From IMG/VR virus record IMGVR_UViG_3300046007_001916, positions 1 to 24,396 of that record: a stretch of DNA of 24,396 nucleotides; one strand, 5' to 3'. Numbering within the stretch: the first letter of the stretch is position 1; each line of letters opens with the position of its first letter. Origin of the DNA: a virus. Positions 15,589-24,092 of this stretch are shown here, piece by piece. The position numbers were made by a program, and so were the translations under genes. A model generated the notes under the pieces. That model was not told the origin of the DNA. It saw only the letters and a list, made by a program, of their open reading frames with translations, and did no database searches.

Positions 15589-16662
15589 ATGGCCTACTCG
15601 GGAACCGTCGGTACGACCGTCATCCAAGTCCAGACCCTGATTGATCACGGGGCGCGTCGCTGCGGGAAATTGGCCGAGGAGTTGACCTCCGAGCAGGTTT
15701 TGAGTGCCCGCGAGTCGCTGTTTTTTCTGCTTTCGAACCTGATCAACATCGGGATCCAGTACTGGGCCATCGACAAGAAGGTCTACGGCCTGAAGGCCGA
15801 CCAGTACATCTACAAATTGCCTCTGGGCGGCAACGATGTGCTCCAAGCACTGTACCGCCGCATGAACAGGCCCACCCCGAACAGCACCGGCGGGTACGCA
15901 TCGAGTGCCGGGGGCATCGTTGGAAACGCCTTTGACTCGAACATTGACACCCTCTGTACCCAAACCAGCGCCAACGGCACCATCACAGTCGATTACGGCA
16001 CCAACAATCCGGTCTACATCGGCTCAATCGGCGTTTTGCCGGGCGTTTCTGCGAGTATCGATTGCGTATTTGAGTACTCCGCCGACGGGATCACTTGGAG
16101 CACGCTCTACGACCCGGGTGTGACCGCTTGGGTCAACGATGAATGGCTCTGGTACGACATCGACCCGGGCCAGACTGTGCAGTTCTACCGTATCCGGGCC
16201 AGAAACGGCTCGACGCTGTCGCTTCGTGAACTTTACTTCGGGAACAACTCGACCGAGATCACGATGGCGCGTCTGAACAGGGACGACTACACGAACCTGC
16301 CGAACAAAAACTTCACCGCCAACCAGCCGTTCCAGTACTGGTTCAACCGCACGATCCCCGAGTCGGAGATCTACCTTTGGCCGGTGCCTTCGGACACCTT
16401 CGTTCAGATGACGGTCTGGTACTCGCGCCAGATCATGGATGTCGGCTCGCTCTCCGGCGAACTGGAGATCCCCCAGCGCTGGTTCTTGGCCGTGCAGTCG
16501 ATGCTGGCTCACCAGATGAGCCTCGAACTGCCGGGTGTTGCGCTGGATCGCATCACCTACCTTGAGGGTCAGGCCGAGAAGTACCTGACCTTGGCCGAGG
16601 TCGAGGAGCGCGACAAGTCGCCGATCTACTTCGCGCCGAACATCAGCGTCTACACGAGGTAA
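15589..16662 (+). CDS. Head-tail connector with inserted discoidin-like domain
   Basis: The helical N-terminus (1-95; QTLIDHGARRCGKLAEELTS, LFFLLSNLINIGIQYWAIDK) and the C-terminal part (about 225-357; ITMARLNRDDYTNLPNK, EIYLWPVPSDTFVQMTVWYS, RWFLAVQSMLAHQM) resemble P22 gp4/T7 gp11-class adaptors that seal the portal and join the tail. Between them, about 100-218, sits a beta domain like an F5/8-type (discoidin) galactose-binding fold, with AFDSNIDTLCTQTSANGTIT, VFEYSADGITWSTLYD and QFYRIRARNGSTLSLRELYF. ATG 15589 is preferred; an in-frame GTG at 15583 is the alternative. Connector identity is supported by the order head genes, this gene, fibres. The insert may bind a glycan or another virion protein. 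Confidence 0.7.
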   Translation: MAYSGTVGTTVIQVQTLIDHGARRCGKLAEELTSEQVLSARESLFFLLSNLINIGIQYWAIDKKVYGLKADQYIYKLPLGGNDVLQALYRRMNRPTPNSTGGYASSAGGIVGNAFDSNIDTLCTQTSANGTITVDYGTNNPVYIGSIGVLPGVSASIDCVFEYSADGITWSTLYDPGVTAWVNDEWLWYDIDPGQTVQFYRIRARNGSTLSLRELYFGNNSTEITMARLNRDDYTNLPNKNFTANQPFQYWFNRTIPESEIYLWPVPSDTFVQMTVWYSRQIMDVGSLSGELEIPQRWFLAVQSMLAHQMSLELPGVALDRITYLEGQAEKYLTLAEVEERDKSPIYFAPNISVYTR

Positions 16663-16665
16663 GCC

Positions 16666-17010
16666 ATGCCTCGTTTCCTCGACACCGAAGGTTACTCAGA
16701 CATCGCAATCGCCGTGTGCGACCGGTGCAAGATGAAGCGCCCGCACGCGGTGATGAGGAGCGACCCGAACTTCCCCGGTTTGCAGGTCTGCAACGAGGGC
16801 TGCGCCGACGAATTCGACCCCTACCGCCTGCCTGCCCGGAAAACCGAAAGGATAACGATTCGGTTTCCTCGGCCGGATGTCTCGGTGGCCGTCGATCCCA
16901 ACAATCTGTCCGCTGGGGAGCCTTACGGCGGCGCGGTGCTTTCTACGGAAGGCAACACCGAGACGCCGGAGAACAATGGCAACCTAGACGGACTGGAGAT
17001 CCAGCCCTGA
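16666..17010 (+). CDS. Small zinc-binding-type protein
   Basis: This 114-residue protein has four cysteines in a likely zinc-knuckle arrangement: C18 and C21 (VCDRCKMK) and C42 and C46 (QVCNEGCADEFDPYR). A tail follows with PARKTERITIRFPRPDVSV and a low-complexity C-terminus (TEGNTETPENNGNLDG). Small phage proteins with a 'CDRC...L.VC...C' pattern followed by DP are often found near connector and tail genes, role unknown. It begins three bases after the connector stop and ends two bases before the first fibre gene, so it is part of the same operon. Confidence 0.65.
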   Translation: MPRFLDTEGYSDIAIAVCDRCKMKRPHAVMRSDPNFPGLQVCNEGCADEFDPYRLPARKTERITIRFPRPDVSVAVDPNNLSAGEPYGGAVLSTEGNTETPENNGNLDGLEIQP

Positions 17011-17011
17011 T

Positions 17012-19471
17012 ATGCCGAACTTAACCATCACCCAACTCCCGGCGGCTGGCCCCATCACTGGGACGGAACTCGTCCCCATCGTTCAGAACGGCCAGACCCT
17101 TCGCACGACCACGGCGGCCTTGGCTGGCTCGCCGGTGCAGACCCAGACTTTCCTGACGCTCAATCAGGAGCCGACTCTGATCAACAGCCGGGCGCTTTCC
17201 GGCGGCACCGGCATCGGTCTTGTGGATGGTGGAGCGCTCTCGACCCTTCAGATCACGCTCAACGGCACTTCCGGGGCTTTGGAAGGGGCTGGTACAGGGA
17301 TCATCGTAAAAACGGGTTCTGGGGCCGTTTCTGCCCGTTCTGTGGCGGTTTCTGGCACCGGTCTGGCCATCGCCAACGGCTCCGGGGTCTCAGGAAACCC
17401 GACGATCTCGCTGGATGGGCTGATTTCGGCCATCGCGCAGGTCGGCGGCACGGGTCTGCTGGCCTTCCAGAACGGCACCACCGCGGGCGGGGTGCTGATC
17501 GCCGGTACTGCAAACCAGATCGCGGTGGCCAACGGCAACGGGCAGGGCGGTAATCCGACCATCTCGATGGTGTCCGACCCGGTCATCCCCGGCGTGGCCG
17601 GTATGGTGATCCCCGTGGGCACCGCCGCGCAGGAGCCGGTTGGAACCCCGGGCCAGTTCCGCTTCAACAGCACCAACCAGACCTTCGACGGCTACGCAAA
17701 CGGCCAGTGGCGGCAGTTCTCGCTCGCCGGTGGCGTGACAACCTTCAGCGCTGGCTCGACTGGCTTTACCCCGTCGTCGCCAACCAGCGGCGCGGTGGTG
17801 CTGGCTGGCATCCTGAACCCTGCCTCTGGCGGCACGGGTGTCAACAACGGCTCCTACACCACCACGCTGGGCGGCAGCATCAGCACCGCGGGAGCATTCA
17901 CGACCTCTGGCGCGTTCCCGCTCACGCTGACGGCCACGGCCTCGACGAATATCACCCTGCCCACCACGGGCACGCTGGCCACGCTGGCGGGTGCCGAGAC
18001 CCTGACCAACAAGACGATGTCGGGGTCTTCGAACACCTTCTTGAACATCCCCAACGCGGCCCTGACCAACTCGTCAATCACTATCGGCTCGACCTCGGTC
18101 TCGCTGGGCGGCACGATCACGACCTTCACCGGGACATCGATCAGTGGCTCGACCAACACGCTGTCGAACATTGGCAACGCGAGCCTGACGAACTCCTCGG
18201 TGACCTACAACGGGGTCACGGTGGCCCTCGGGGCTTCGGGCACGATCACGGCCTCCACAACGGCCGCGCTGACCGTCGGCACCGGCCTGCAACTGGATTC
18301 GGGTACGACCTTCAACGGCTCGGTTGCTCGGACGATCAGCATCGACTCGACCGTCGTCACGCTGACCGGCTCGCAGACCCTGACGAACAAGACCCTGACC
18401 GCGCCGGTCATCGCGACGATTGTCAACAGCGGCACGCTCACGCTTCCGACCTCGACTGATACCTTGGTTGGGCGGGCAACAACCGACACGCTGACGAACA
18501 AGACGATCAGCGGCTCGACGAACACCCTGAGCAACATCGGCAACGGGTCTCTGACGAACTCGACGATCTCGTTCACCTACTCCGGCGGCATCTCAGGCTC
18601 TGCCTCAGTTGCGTTAGGGAGCACGAACGCGCTGTCGCTGTCGAACATCCCGAACGCCTCGCTGGCCAACAGCGCGGTGACCATCGGCACGACCTCGATC
18701 TCGCTTGGCGCGACCTCGCTGACTCTGGCGGGCCTGACTTCGGTCACACTCACGCAAGACCCGGTGTCTGCCTTGCAGGCTGCCACGAAGCAGTATGTGG
18801 ACACGCTGGTTGCCTCGGGCATTCACTTTCACACGCCTGTCCGCGTCGAGTCCCCGACTCCGCTGAACGCGACCTACAACAACGGCTCTTCCGGTGTGGG
18901 CGCAACGCTGACCAATGCTGGCACTCAGGCCGCACTGGTGATCGACGGCGTGACCCTCTCGGTCAATGACCGCGTGCTGGTTTACACCCAGACCAACGCG
19001 ACGGAAAACGGCGTCTATGTGGTCACCAATACCGGTTCTGTCTCGACGAACTGGATCTTGACCCGCTCGTCTGACACAGACACCTATGGCATCGCTGGCC
19101 CGAACACACTGAGCGAAGGATCGACCTTCTTCGTTCAGCAGGGCACAACGGGCGCTGGTGAGACTTACACCTGCAACACGCAAGGCGTGATCACCTTCGG
19201 TACGACGGCGATCACCTTCGTGCAGGTGTCTGCCGCGCAGGTCTACTCTGCCGGTACCGGCCTGACGCTGTCGGGCACTCAGTTCAGTCTGACCGTGCCG
19301 GTGACGGCAATTCTGGGCGGGACTGGGCAAACCTCTTATACCGCAGGAGACCTGCTGTATGCCTCAACAAGCACTGCACTCAGTAAACTAGCGCTGGGAA
19401 CCCAAGGATATGTCCTAAAGGCCGGGGCCACTGGCCCTGAGTGGGGCGTGATCTCCGGCGGGACTTTCTAA
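17012..19471 (+). CDS. Tail fibre/spike protein 1
   Basis: This 819-residue protein is almost all Thr/Ser/Gly/Asn-rich beta structure. It opens with LTITQLPAAGPITGTELVPI, a start found on phage tail-attached proteins. Residues about 335-560 repeat units such as TLTNKTMSGSSNTF, LTNKTLTAP and LTNKTISGSTNTLSNIGNGS. Residues about 583-745 form a module common in tail fibres: AATKQYVDTLVASGIHFHTP, VIDGVTLSVNDRVLVYTQT, NGVYVVTNTG and STFFVQQGTT. The end (about 768-815; ILGGTGQTSYTAGDLLYAST, then PEWG) is also found near the start of the next fibre. It probably trimerises into a shaft, linking the tail to the receptor-binding fibre. No lyase or hydrolase motif is visible. Confidence 0.78.
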   Translation: MPNLTITQLPAAGPITGTELVPIVQNGQTLRTTTAALAGSPVQTQTFLTLNQEPTLINSRALSGGTGIGLVDGGALSTLQITLNGTSGALEGAGTGIIVKTGSGAVSARSVAVSGTGLAIANGSGVSGNPTISLDGLISAIAQVGGTGLLAFQNGTTAGGVLIAGTANQIAVANGNGQGGNPTISMVSDPVIPGVAGMVIPVGTAAQEPVGTPGQFRFNSTNQTFDGYANGQWRQFSLAGGVTTFSAGSTGFTPSSPTSGAVVLAGILNPASGGTGVNNGSYTTTLGGSISTAGAFTTSGAFPLTLTATASTNITLPTTGTLATLAGAETLTNKTMSGSSNTFLNIPNAALTNSSITIGSTSVSLGGTITTFTGTSISGSTNTLSNIGNASLTNSSVTYNGVTVALGASGTITASTTAALTVGTGLQLDSGTTFNGSVARTISIDSTVVTLTGSQTLTNKTLTAPVIATIVNSGTLTLPTSTDTLVGRATTDTLTNKTISGSTNTLSNIGNGSLTNSTISFTYSGGISGSASVALGSTNALSLSNIPNASLANSAVTIGTTSISLGATSLTLAGLTSVTLTQDPVSALQAATKQYVDTLVASGIHFHTPVRVESPTPLNATYNNGSSGVGATLTNAGTQAALVIDGVTLSVNDRVLVYTQTNATENGVYVVTNTGSVSTNWILTRSSDTDTYGIAGPNTLSEGSTFFVQQGTTGAGETYTCNTQGVITFGTTAITFVQVSAAQVYSAGTGLTLSGTQFSLTVPVTAILGGTGQTSYTAGDLLYASTSTALSKLALGTQGYVLKAGATGPEWGVISGGTF

Positions 19472-19482
19472 AGGAAAACGAC

Positions 19483-22400
19483 ATGGCTGCAACCAATTTC
19501 ACCCCGATCATTCTGTATCACACGACCACTGCCTCGGCTGCGCCGACGGCGGGGAACCTGAACAACGGGGAACTGGCCATCAACATCACTGACGGCAAGT
19601 TGTTCTACAAGGACAACGGCGGCACGGTGCAGGTGATCGCGACCAAAGGCACTGGAACCATTGGCGGCTCGAACACACAGGTTCAGTACAACAGCAGCGG
19701 TGCTCTGGCTGGCTCGTCGAACTTCACCTTCAACGGCACCACGGCGACGATTAATACCCTGAACCTCACCAACGCGCTGGATGAGACCTTCGGCGGCACG
19801 GGGCTGACCTCCTACACCACCGGCGATCTGGTGTACGCCAGCGGCTCGAACACGCTCGCGAAGTTGGGCATCGGCGCAAACACTTACATTCTGACCTCTA
19901 CCGGCTCTGTGCCGCAGTGGTCGGCCCCTTCTGCGGTGACGGTATCGACCGCCAACAACCTCGCAGGCGGTGCAGCAGGATCTGTTCCGTACCAGTCTGG
20001 CGCGAGCACCACGACTTTCCTGTCGATTGGCAGCGCTGGTCAGGTGCTGACCTCCAGTGGATCCGCTCCGCAGTGGTCAAACCTCTCCAGCCTTGGCGTG
20101 ACCAGCCTGTCGTTCGGCACCACGGGTTTGACGCCCTCCACGGCCACGCAGGGCGCGATCACGGTCGCAGGAACGCTGGCCACCACGAACGGCGGCACGG
20201 GCCTGACCTCGTTCTCTGCGAATCAGGTTTTCTACGCCTCTAGCACTTCGGCGTTTGCCCAGTCTTCCAACCTTCAGTTCAGCGGCACTGACCTGACCGT
20301 CTACGGCATCACCGTAGGCCGTGGCGCGGGTGCTGTGTCCACCAACACTGCGATGGGTGCGAGTGCTTTGGCGGCTAACACGACTGGTTCTCAGAGTGCT
20401 TATTTTGGATGGCGTTCCGGTTTTAGCAACACGACTGGAGACAACAACGCCGCATTTGGCGATGTAAGTCTTTATTCAAATACTACTGGCTCCGGTAATA
20501 CAGCACTTGGTCGCGCCACGCTGTACACAAACACAACTGGAACATTAAACACGGCAGTTGGCTATCAAGCACTTAACGCCAACACCACCGCCTCTAACAA
20601 CACTGCTGTTGGTTATCAGGCGGGATATAACGCCACTGGCGCTGTGATGACAGCGGTTGGCTATCAAGCGGGATATAGTAATACTGATACCGGGGGTATA
20701 ACAACTTTTGTTGGTTACCAAGCGGGTAAAGCTAACACTTCTGGATATGGTGTGGCAATTGGCGGTAATACAGCTTTAGGTAATACTACAGGAAATACAT
20801 ATGTAGCCGTTGGAAATAACGCACTTAGAACAAACACCACAGGCAGTAGTAATACCGCAATTGGCGAATCTGCACTCTACTCCAACACCACCGCCTCATA
20901 CAACACCGCAGTCGGTTATCAAGCGGGGTTTAGCAATCAAACCGGCAGCACAATAACGGCTGTTGGTGCATTCGCCCTGTACAGCAACACCGCCTCCAAC
21001 AACACCGCTGTTGGTCGCAACGCTCTTTATTCCAATACCACAGGTCAATTTAATGTGGCTGTCGGAACTTATGAAGGCGGCGGGAATTCTGTTCTTGTAT
21101 CTAACACCACGGGCAGTTACAACACTGCAATGGGTGGTGGGGCGCTTGCACAAAACACCACCGCCTCTAACAACACGGCTGTAGGTTATCAGGCTGGGTA
21201 CAGTAATACGACTGGTGCGCTTGGAACATTTTTTGGCGTACAGGCGGGTTACTCCAACACTACTGGGAACTACAACGCATTCTTTGGCGCTGGCGCTGGA
21301 TACGCCAACACTACGGGCAATTACAACACCTTTATGGGTGCAAATGACTCAAACGGTAATGCCCCCGGCGCGTCAAACACTACAGGGGGTAGAAACACTG
21401 CAGTGGGCGCTGCCGCATTGAAAAGCAACACGACCGCCAATGACAATGTTGCGGTTGGCTATCAAACATTGCGCCTTAATACCACGGGTACTGCATCGGT
21501 TGCTGTTGGCAATAGTGCATTGGGCGCAAACACAACGGGCAACTACAACATCGCAATTGGTACCGACACCCTCGGCTCCAACACCACCGCCTCTAATAAC
21601 ACTGCTGTTGGATATCAAGCGGGGTTTAGCAATACGACGGGCACCGGGCTTGCGCTGTTTGGGTATCAAGCCGGATACAGCACGACTGGGAGCAATGTCA
21701 CTGCTTTTGGCCCCAATGCCGCAAGGAGCACAACGACTGGCGGCGCAGTAACTGCTATTGGTGAGCAGGCGCTATTTAACAACACAATAGGCAACTTCAA
21801 CACTGCTGTTGGTTCTCAGGCTCTTTATAACAACACCACCGCTTCCAACAACACGGCTGTTGGTTATCAGGCGGGGTATAGCAATACGACGGGTGACTTC
21901 AGCACATATTTGGGGCAGACCGCCGGTTATTCCGTCACCACAGGAGCGACCAATACTTTTGTTGGCGCGGGGGCAGGCTACTTTGTCTCCACGGGCGGGA
22001 AGAACACCATCCTCGGACGCTACAACGGCAACCAAGGTGGCCTCGACATCCGCACTGCCAGCAACTTCATCGTGCTGTCGGATGGGGATGGGAACCCAAG
22101 GTTCTGGCATAACGGAAGTATTGCGGCGATCAATACCGCCAGCGGAACATTGTCTTCCGACTTGACAATCCGTAACCCCAACGGCACATCATCTGGCACG
22201 CTGTCTCTGGCCGCATCATCTGGTGGGGGCGGTGGGGCATCCGCCATCGTCATGGGTAACAATGATTCTGGTGGAACCGCTGGCCCCAATGTGATTGTTT
22301 CGGCAAACAGGAATCTTCAACTTGGTCGAGGGAACAGTTTTACCGGCAGTACTGGCGGCACTCTTACCACAGACTTGTGGGTCAACGAGTACGGGATCGG

Positions 22401-22899
22401 TCTGCAAGGCAACCAGCCGTCTTCTGGTATTGGTGTTGCGTTCCCCGCCACCCAATCCGCATCGTCCAACGCCAACACGCTGGATGACTATGAGCAAGGT
22501 TCGTTTACTCCAACAATTTCAACCGCTTCGGCAAATGTGACTTACTCACAGCAAGCCGGTAACTACACCAAAATTGGAAGGGCAGTTCATTTTGGCATAT
22601 CTATTGTATTAAACACAGTCACTTCAACAGGTTCTGGAGATTTTGAAATTGGTGGGCTGCCATTTTCATCATCTTCAACAGATGTAAATCAGGTCAGATT
22701 TGTAATTCAAACTCAGGGCGTGGATTTTGATGCCACCGCATACAATATGTATGCGTACATCCCAACAACAAGTTCTAGTGTTCTAAAAGTTTTGTATTCG
22801 TTTGATAACGCAAACTGGTCTGTTGCTACCTCGTCAACTTTTGTTATTGCTGCCGGTGACATTATTGTCATAACAGGTACTTACTTTGCAAACGACTGA
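19483..22899 (+). CDS. Tail fibre/adhesin 2 with 32 tandem 17-residue repeats
   Basis: This is the likely receptor-binding fibre, 1,138 residues from ATG 19483. That start follows AAAGGAA; a GTG 42 bases upstream, inside the previous gene, is unlikely. Residues 1-60 carry a tail-fibre start module (NNGELAINITDGKLFYKDNG). Residues about 100-265 have GGTG-x-TSY modules. Residues about 288-848 contain roughly 32 units like TAVGYQAGYSNTTGNYN, each giving a short beta turn, similar in style to trimeric adhesin heads. Residues about 1000-1138 form a terminal domain (DDYEQGSFTPTI, NYTKIGRAVHFGIS, DIIVITGTYF) that resembles C-terminal domains of other fibres. The repeats and the last 400 bases are visibly richer in A/T and A/T-ending codons than the neighbours, suggesting exchange with other phages. 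No chaperone or enzymatic motif is seen. Confidence 0.8.
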   Translation: MAATNFTPIILYHTTTASAAPTAGNLNNGELAINITDGKLFYKDNGGTVQVIATKGTGTIGGSNTQVQYNSSGALAGSSNFTFNGTTATINTLNLTNALDETFGGTGLTSYTTGDLVYASGSNTLAKLGIGANTYILTSTGSVPQWSAPSAVTVSTANNLAGGAAGSVPYQSGASTTTFLSIGSAGQVLTSSGSAPQWSNLSSLGVTSLSFGTTGLTPSTATQGAITVAGTLATTNGGTGLTSFSANQVFYASSTSAFAQSSNLQFSGTDLTVYGITVGRGAGAVSTNTAMGASALAANTTGSQSAYFGWRSGFSNTTGDNNAAFGDVSLYSNTTGSGNTALGRATLYTNTTGTLNTAVGYQALNANTTASNNTAVGYQAGYNATGAVMTAVGYQAGYSNTDTGGITTFVGYQAGKANTSGYGVAIGGNTALGNTTGNTYVAVGNNALRTNTTGSSNTAIGESALYSNTTASYNTAVGYQAGFSNQTGSTITAVGAFALYSNTASNNTAVGRNALYSNTTGQFNVAVGTYEGGGNSVLVSNTTGSYNTAMGGGALAQNTTASNNTAVGYQAGYSNTTGALGTFFGVQAGYSNTTGNYNAFFGAGAGYANTTGNYNTFMGANDSNGNAPGASNTTGGRNTAVGAAALKSNTTANDNVAVGYQTLRLNTTGTASVAVGNSALGANTTGNYNIAIGTDTLGSNTTASNNTAVGYQAGFSNTTGTGLALFGYQAGYSTTGSNVTAFGPNAARSTTTGGAVTAIGEQALFNNTIGNFNTAVGSQALYNNTTASNNTAVGYQAGYSNTTGDFSTYLGQTAGYSVTTGATNTFVGAGAGYFVSTGGKNTILGRYNGNQGGLDIRTASNFIVLSDGDGNPRFWHNGSIAAINTASGTLSSDLTIRNPNGTSSGTLSLAASSGGGGGASAIVMGNNDSGGTAGPNVIVSANRNLQLGRGNSFTGSTGGTLTTDLWVNEYGIGLQGNQPSSGIGVAFPATQSASSNANTLDDYEQGSFTPTISTASANVTYSQQAGNYTKIGRAVHFGISIVLNTVTSTGSGDFEIGGLPFSSSSTDVNQVRFVIQTQGVDFDATAYNMYAYIPTTSSSVLKVLYSFDNANWSVATSSTFVIAAGDIIVITGTYFAND
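20344..22020 (+). repeat. Tandem imperfect 51-bp repeats in fibre 2
   Basis: About 32 in-frame units, mostly 51 bp (17 codons), encode T-A-V-G-Y-Q-A-G-Y-S-N-T-T-G and relatives. Units are diverged, but a block beginning AACACCACCGCCTC and running into GGTTATCAGGCGGG recurs closely at 20581, 20884, 21154, 21580 and 21832. A few units carry short insertions (for example near 21085 and 21345) or shortened turns. Being in frame and coding, these are protein-domain repeats rather than CRISPR or satellite DNA. The near-identical blocks are places where recombination could add or delete units. Confidence 0.85.
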
Positions 22900-23399
22900 T
22901 GAAAACCTGCACCAAATGTCAATCCACGAAGCCGTTTGACGGCTTCTACAAGCGTTCTCGTGCGCCTGATGGCCACGAGGCTTGGTGCAAGGTTTGTCGT
23001 CTGGAACACAACCGCAACTGGCTTGCCAAGAACAAAGACCGCCACGGTGAACTCACTCGGTCATGGTACGAGCGCAACAAAGATCAGCATCTTGCCAACA
23101 GCAAGGAATGGTATGCCTCAAACCGCCACCGCAAACTGGCAACCACAACGGCTCGTGAACTGCGGTGCAGGCAGGCAACCCCTGTGTGGGCAGACAAAAC
23201 GGCAATCATAGCCTTCTATGCTGAAGCACAGCGTCTAAGCGCAGAGACAGGTATTCAGTACGATGTTGACCATATCGTGCCGCTGAAAGGTAAAACGGTG
23301 TCGGGGCTTCATGTTCCGGCCAATCTAAGAGTCATTCCGTCAAGCGAAAACAAGCGCAAGGCGGCTAAATTTATGGAGGCCCATCATGGCTCAATTTGA
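22899..23399 (+). CDS. HNH endonuclease, free-standing
   Basis: This 166-residue protein has an N-terminal zinc-finger pair, CTKC (4-7) and CKVC (30-33), and a basic, aromatic helical middle (NWLAKNKDRHGELTRSWYER). Its C-terminal HNH core is VDHIVPLKGKTVSGLHVPAN (123-142), followed by RVIPSSENKRKAAKF. D124-H125, H138, N142 and N151 are the expected catalytic and metal positions, so it looks intact. The ATG overlaps the fibre stop (TGATG), and its end overlaps the next gene by 14 nt. Free-standing HNH genes often behave as homing endonucleases or take part in DNA cleavage or packaging. Beside a repeat-rich fibre gene, a mobile role is plausible but not shown. Confidence 0.85.
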   Translation: MKTCTKCQSTKPFDGFYKRSRAPDGHEAWCKVCRLEHNRNWLAKNKDRHGELTRSWYERNKDQHLANSKEWYASNRHRKLATTTARELRCRQATPVWADKTAIIAFYAEAQRLSAETGIQYDVDHIVPLKGKTVSGLHVPANLRVIPSSENKRKAAKFMEAHHGSI

Positions 23400-23658
23400 A
23401 GAAGTAACATACATCTCTCAGTTCGACATCCAGCCCAACGGGTGCATTGGAGTTCGCAAGACCACCGATGTCATCAAAACGGTTGATGGCGTGGCAACTG
23501 TCATTTCCAGCACCTACTGGCGTTGCGTCCTTGTGCCCAACGACCCGCAGGCATCCACGGTGCTGGATGAGGCGTATTACGCCAACATCGCCACATACGC
23601 TTGGAGCCAGCCATCGCCCCAGCCGTATGACCCGAATCCCCCAACTCAAGGAGCCTAA
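23386..23658 (+). CDS. Unknown small protein, possibly tail-associated
   Basis: I do not recognise this 90-residue protein. It begins AQFEEVTYISQFDIQPNGCI and continues with DVIKTVDGVATVISSTYWRC, likely beta strands, then a Tyr/Trp/Pro-rich C-terminus (ATYAWSQPSPQPYDPNPP). ATG 23386 follows GGAGG by six bases and lies inside the end of the HNH gene. Lying after the fibre genes, it might assist the fibre or be a minor tail protein; this is speculation. Confidence 0.6.
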   Translation: MAQFEEVTYISQFDIQPNGCIGVRKTTDVIKTVDGVATVISSTYWRCVLVPNDPQASTVLDEAYYANIATYAWSQPSPQPYDPNPPTQGA

Positions 23659-23661
23659 ACC

Positions 23662-23880
23662 ATGACTGAACAAGAAAAGCCCACCACCGAAGAGATCGCA
23701 CGCCACTACAGCGCCGCAATGGACTCGGTGAACCTGATCAACGCTGGCAAGCCTGAAGGCATGGAAGATGCCGACTGGGCTGATACGGTGTCCCGCAACA
23801 AGGAGCACCTGAAGATCATGCTGGCCAAGGACTTCTGGACGACCGAAAACCTTGAGCCTTTGCGTCGAGCCGCAGCATAA
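23662..23880 (+). CDS. Unknown small helical protein
   Basis: This 72-residue protein is mainly charged helix (TEEIARHYSAAMDSVNLINA, then VSRNKEHLKIMLAKDFWTTE). It has no cysteine cluster, membrane segment or signal peptide. It starts three bases after the previous stop; CAAGGAG lies just upstream, overlapping that gene's end. Codon use agrees with real coding. No family is recognised. Confidence 0.6.
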   Translation: MTEQEKPTTEEIARHYSAAMDSVNLINAGKPEGMEDADWADTVSRNKEHLKIMLAKDFWTTENLEPLRRAAA

Positions 23881-23895
23881 TGATGGAAGGGCATA

Positions 23896-23914
23896 CCGCT
23901 GGCCCTGACAGCGG
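23896..23914 (+). other. Small intergenic hairpin
   Basis: CCGCTG and CAGCGG are perfect inverted repeats around a 7-base loop, followed by AAAA rather than a T-run. It lies in the 54-base gap after the stop at 23880, the only sizeable gap in the right-hand end. A terminator role is not supported. It may affect translation or mRNA stability, or be chance. Confidence 0.3.
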
Positions 23915-23934
23915 AAAACTACACGGAGAAAATG

Positions 23935-24090
23935 ATGGAAACAGTGCAACTCTCGACCCAACTGGTCAACGCAATCCTGCAATACCTTGGCAGCCGCCCT
24001 TTCGTCGAAGTGGCGAACTTGATCAACGGCATCCAGAAAGAGGCTGAGGCGCAAGTCAAGCCCGTTCAGGACGAGGCTCCTGCGGAGTAA
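23935..24090 (+). CDS. Unknown 51-residue protein
   Basis: A short ORF begins at ATG 23935, six bases after GGAG. An adjacent in-frame ATG at 23932 sits only three bases after it and is less likely. The product is one or two amphipathic helices (STQLVNAILQYLGSRPFVEV, then LINGIQKEAEAQVKPV) with an acidic end. It ends two bases before the holin-like gene, so the two appear to be co-translated. It may be a small assembly or lysis-cluster protein; no family is recognised. Confidence 0.6.
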   Translation: METVQLSTQLVNAILQYLGSRPFVEVANLINGIQKEAEAQVKPVQDEAPAE

Positions 24091-24092
24091 CG

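Noticed and set aside
17707-18459. 250-codon + strand frame inside fibre 1
   Set aside because: It is a shadow of a Thr/Ser/Gly-rich repetitive gene, rich in Asp/His/Gln/Arg, with no ribosome-binding site.
20344-22020. Repeats considered as a CRISPR array
   Set aside because: The units are in frame, variable throughout, lack unique spacers between constant repeats, and encode a continuous adhesin-like protein.
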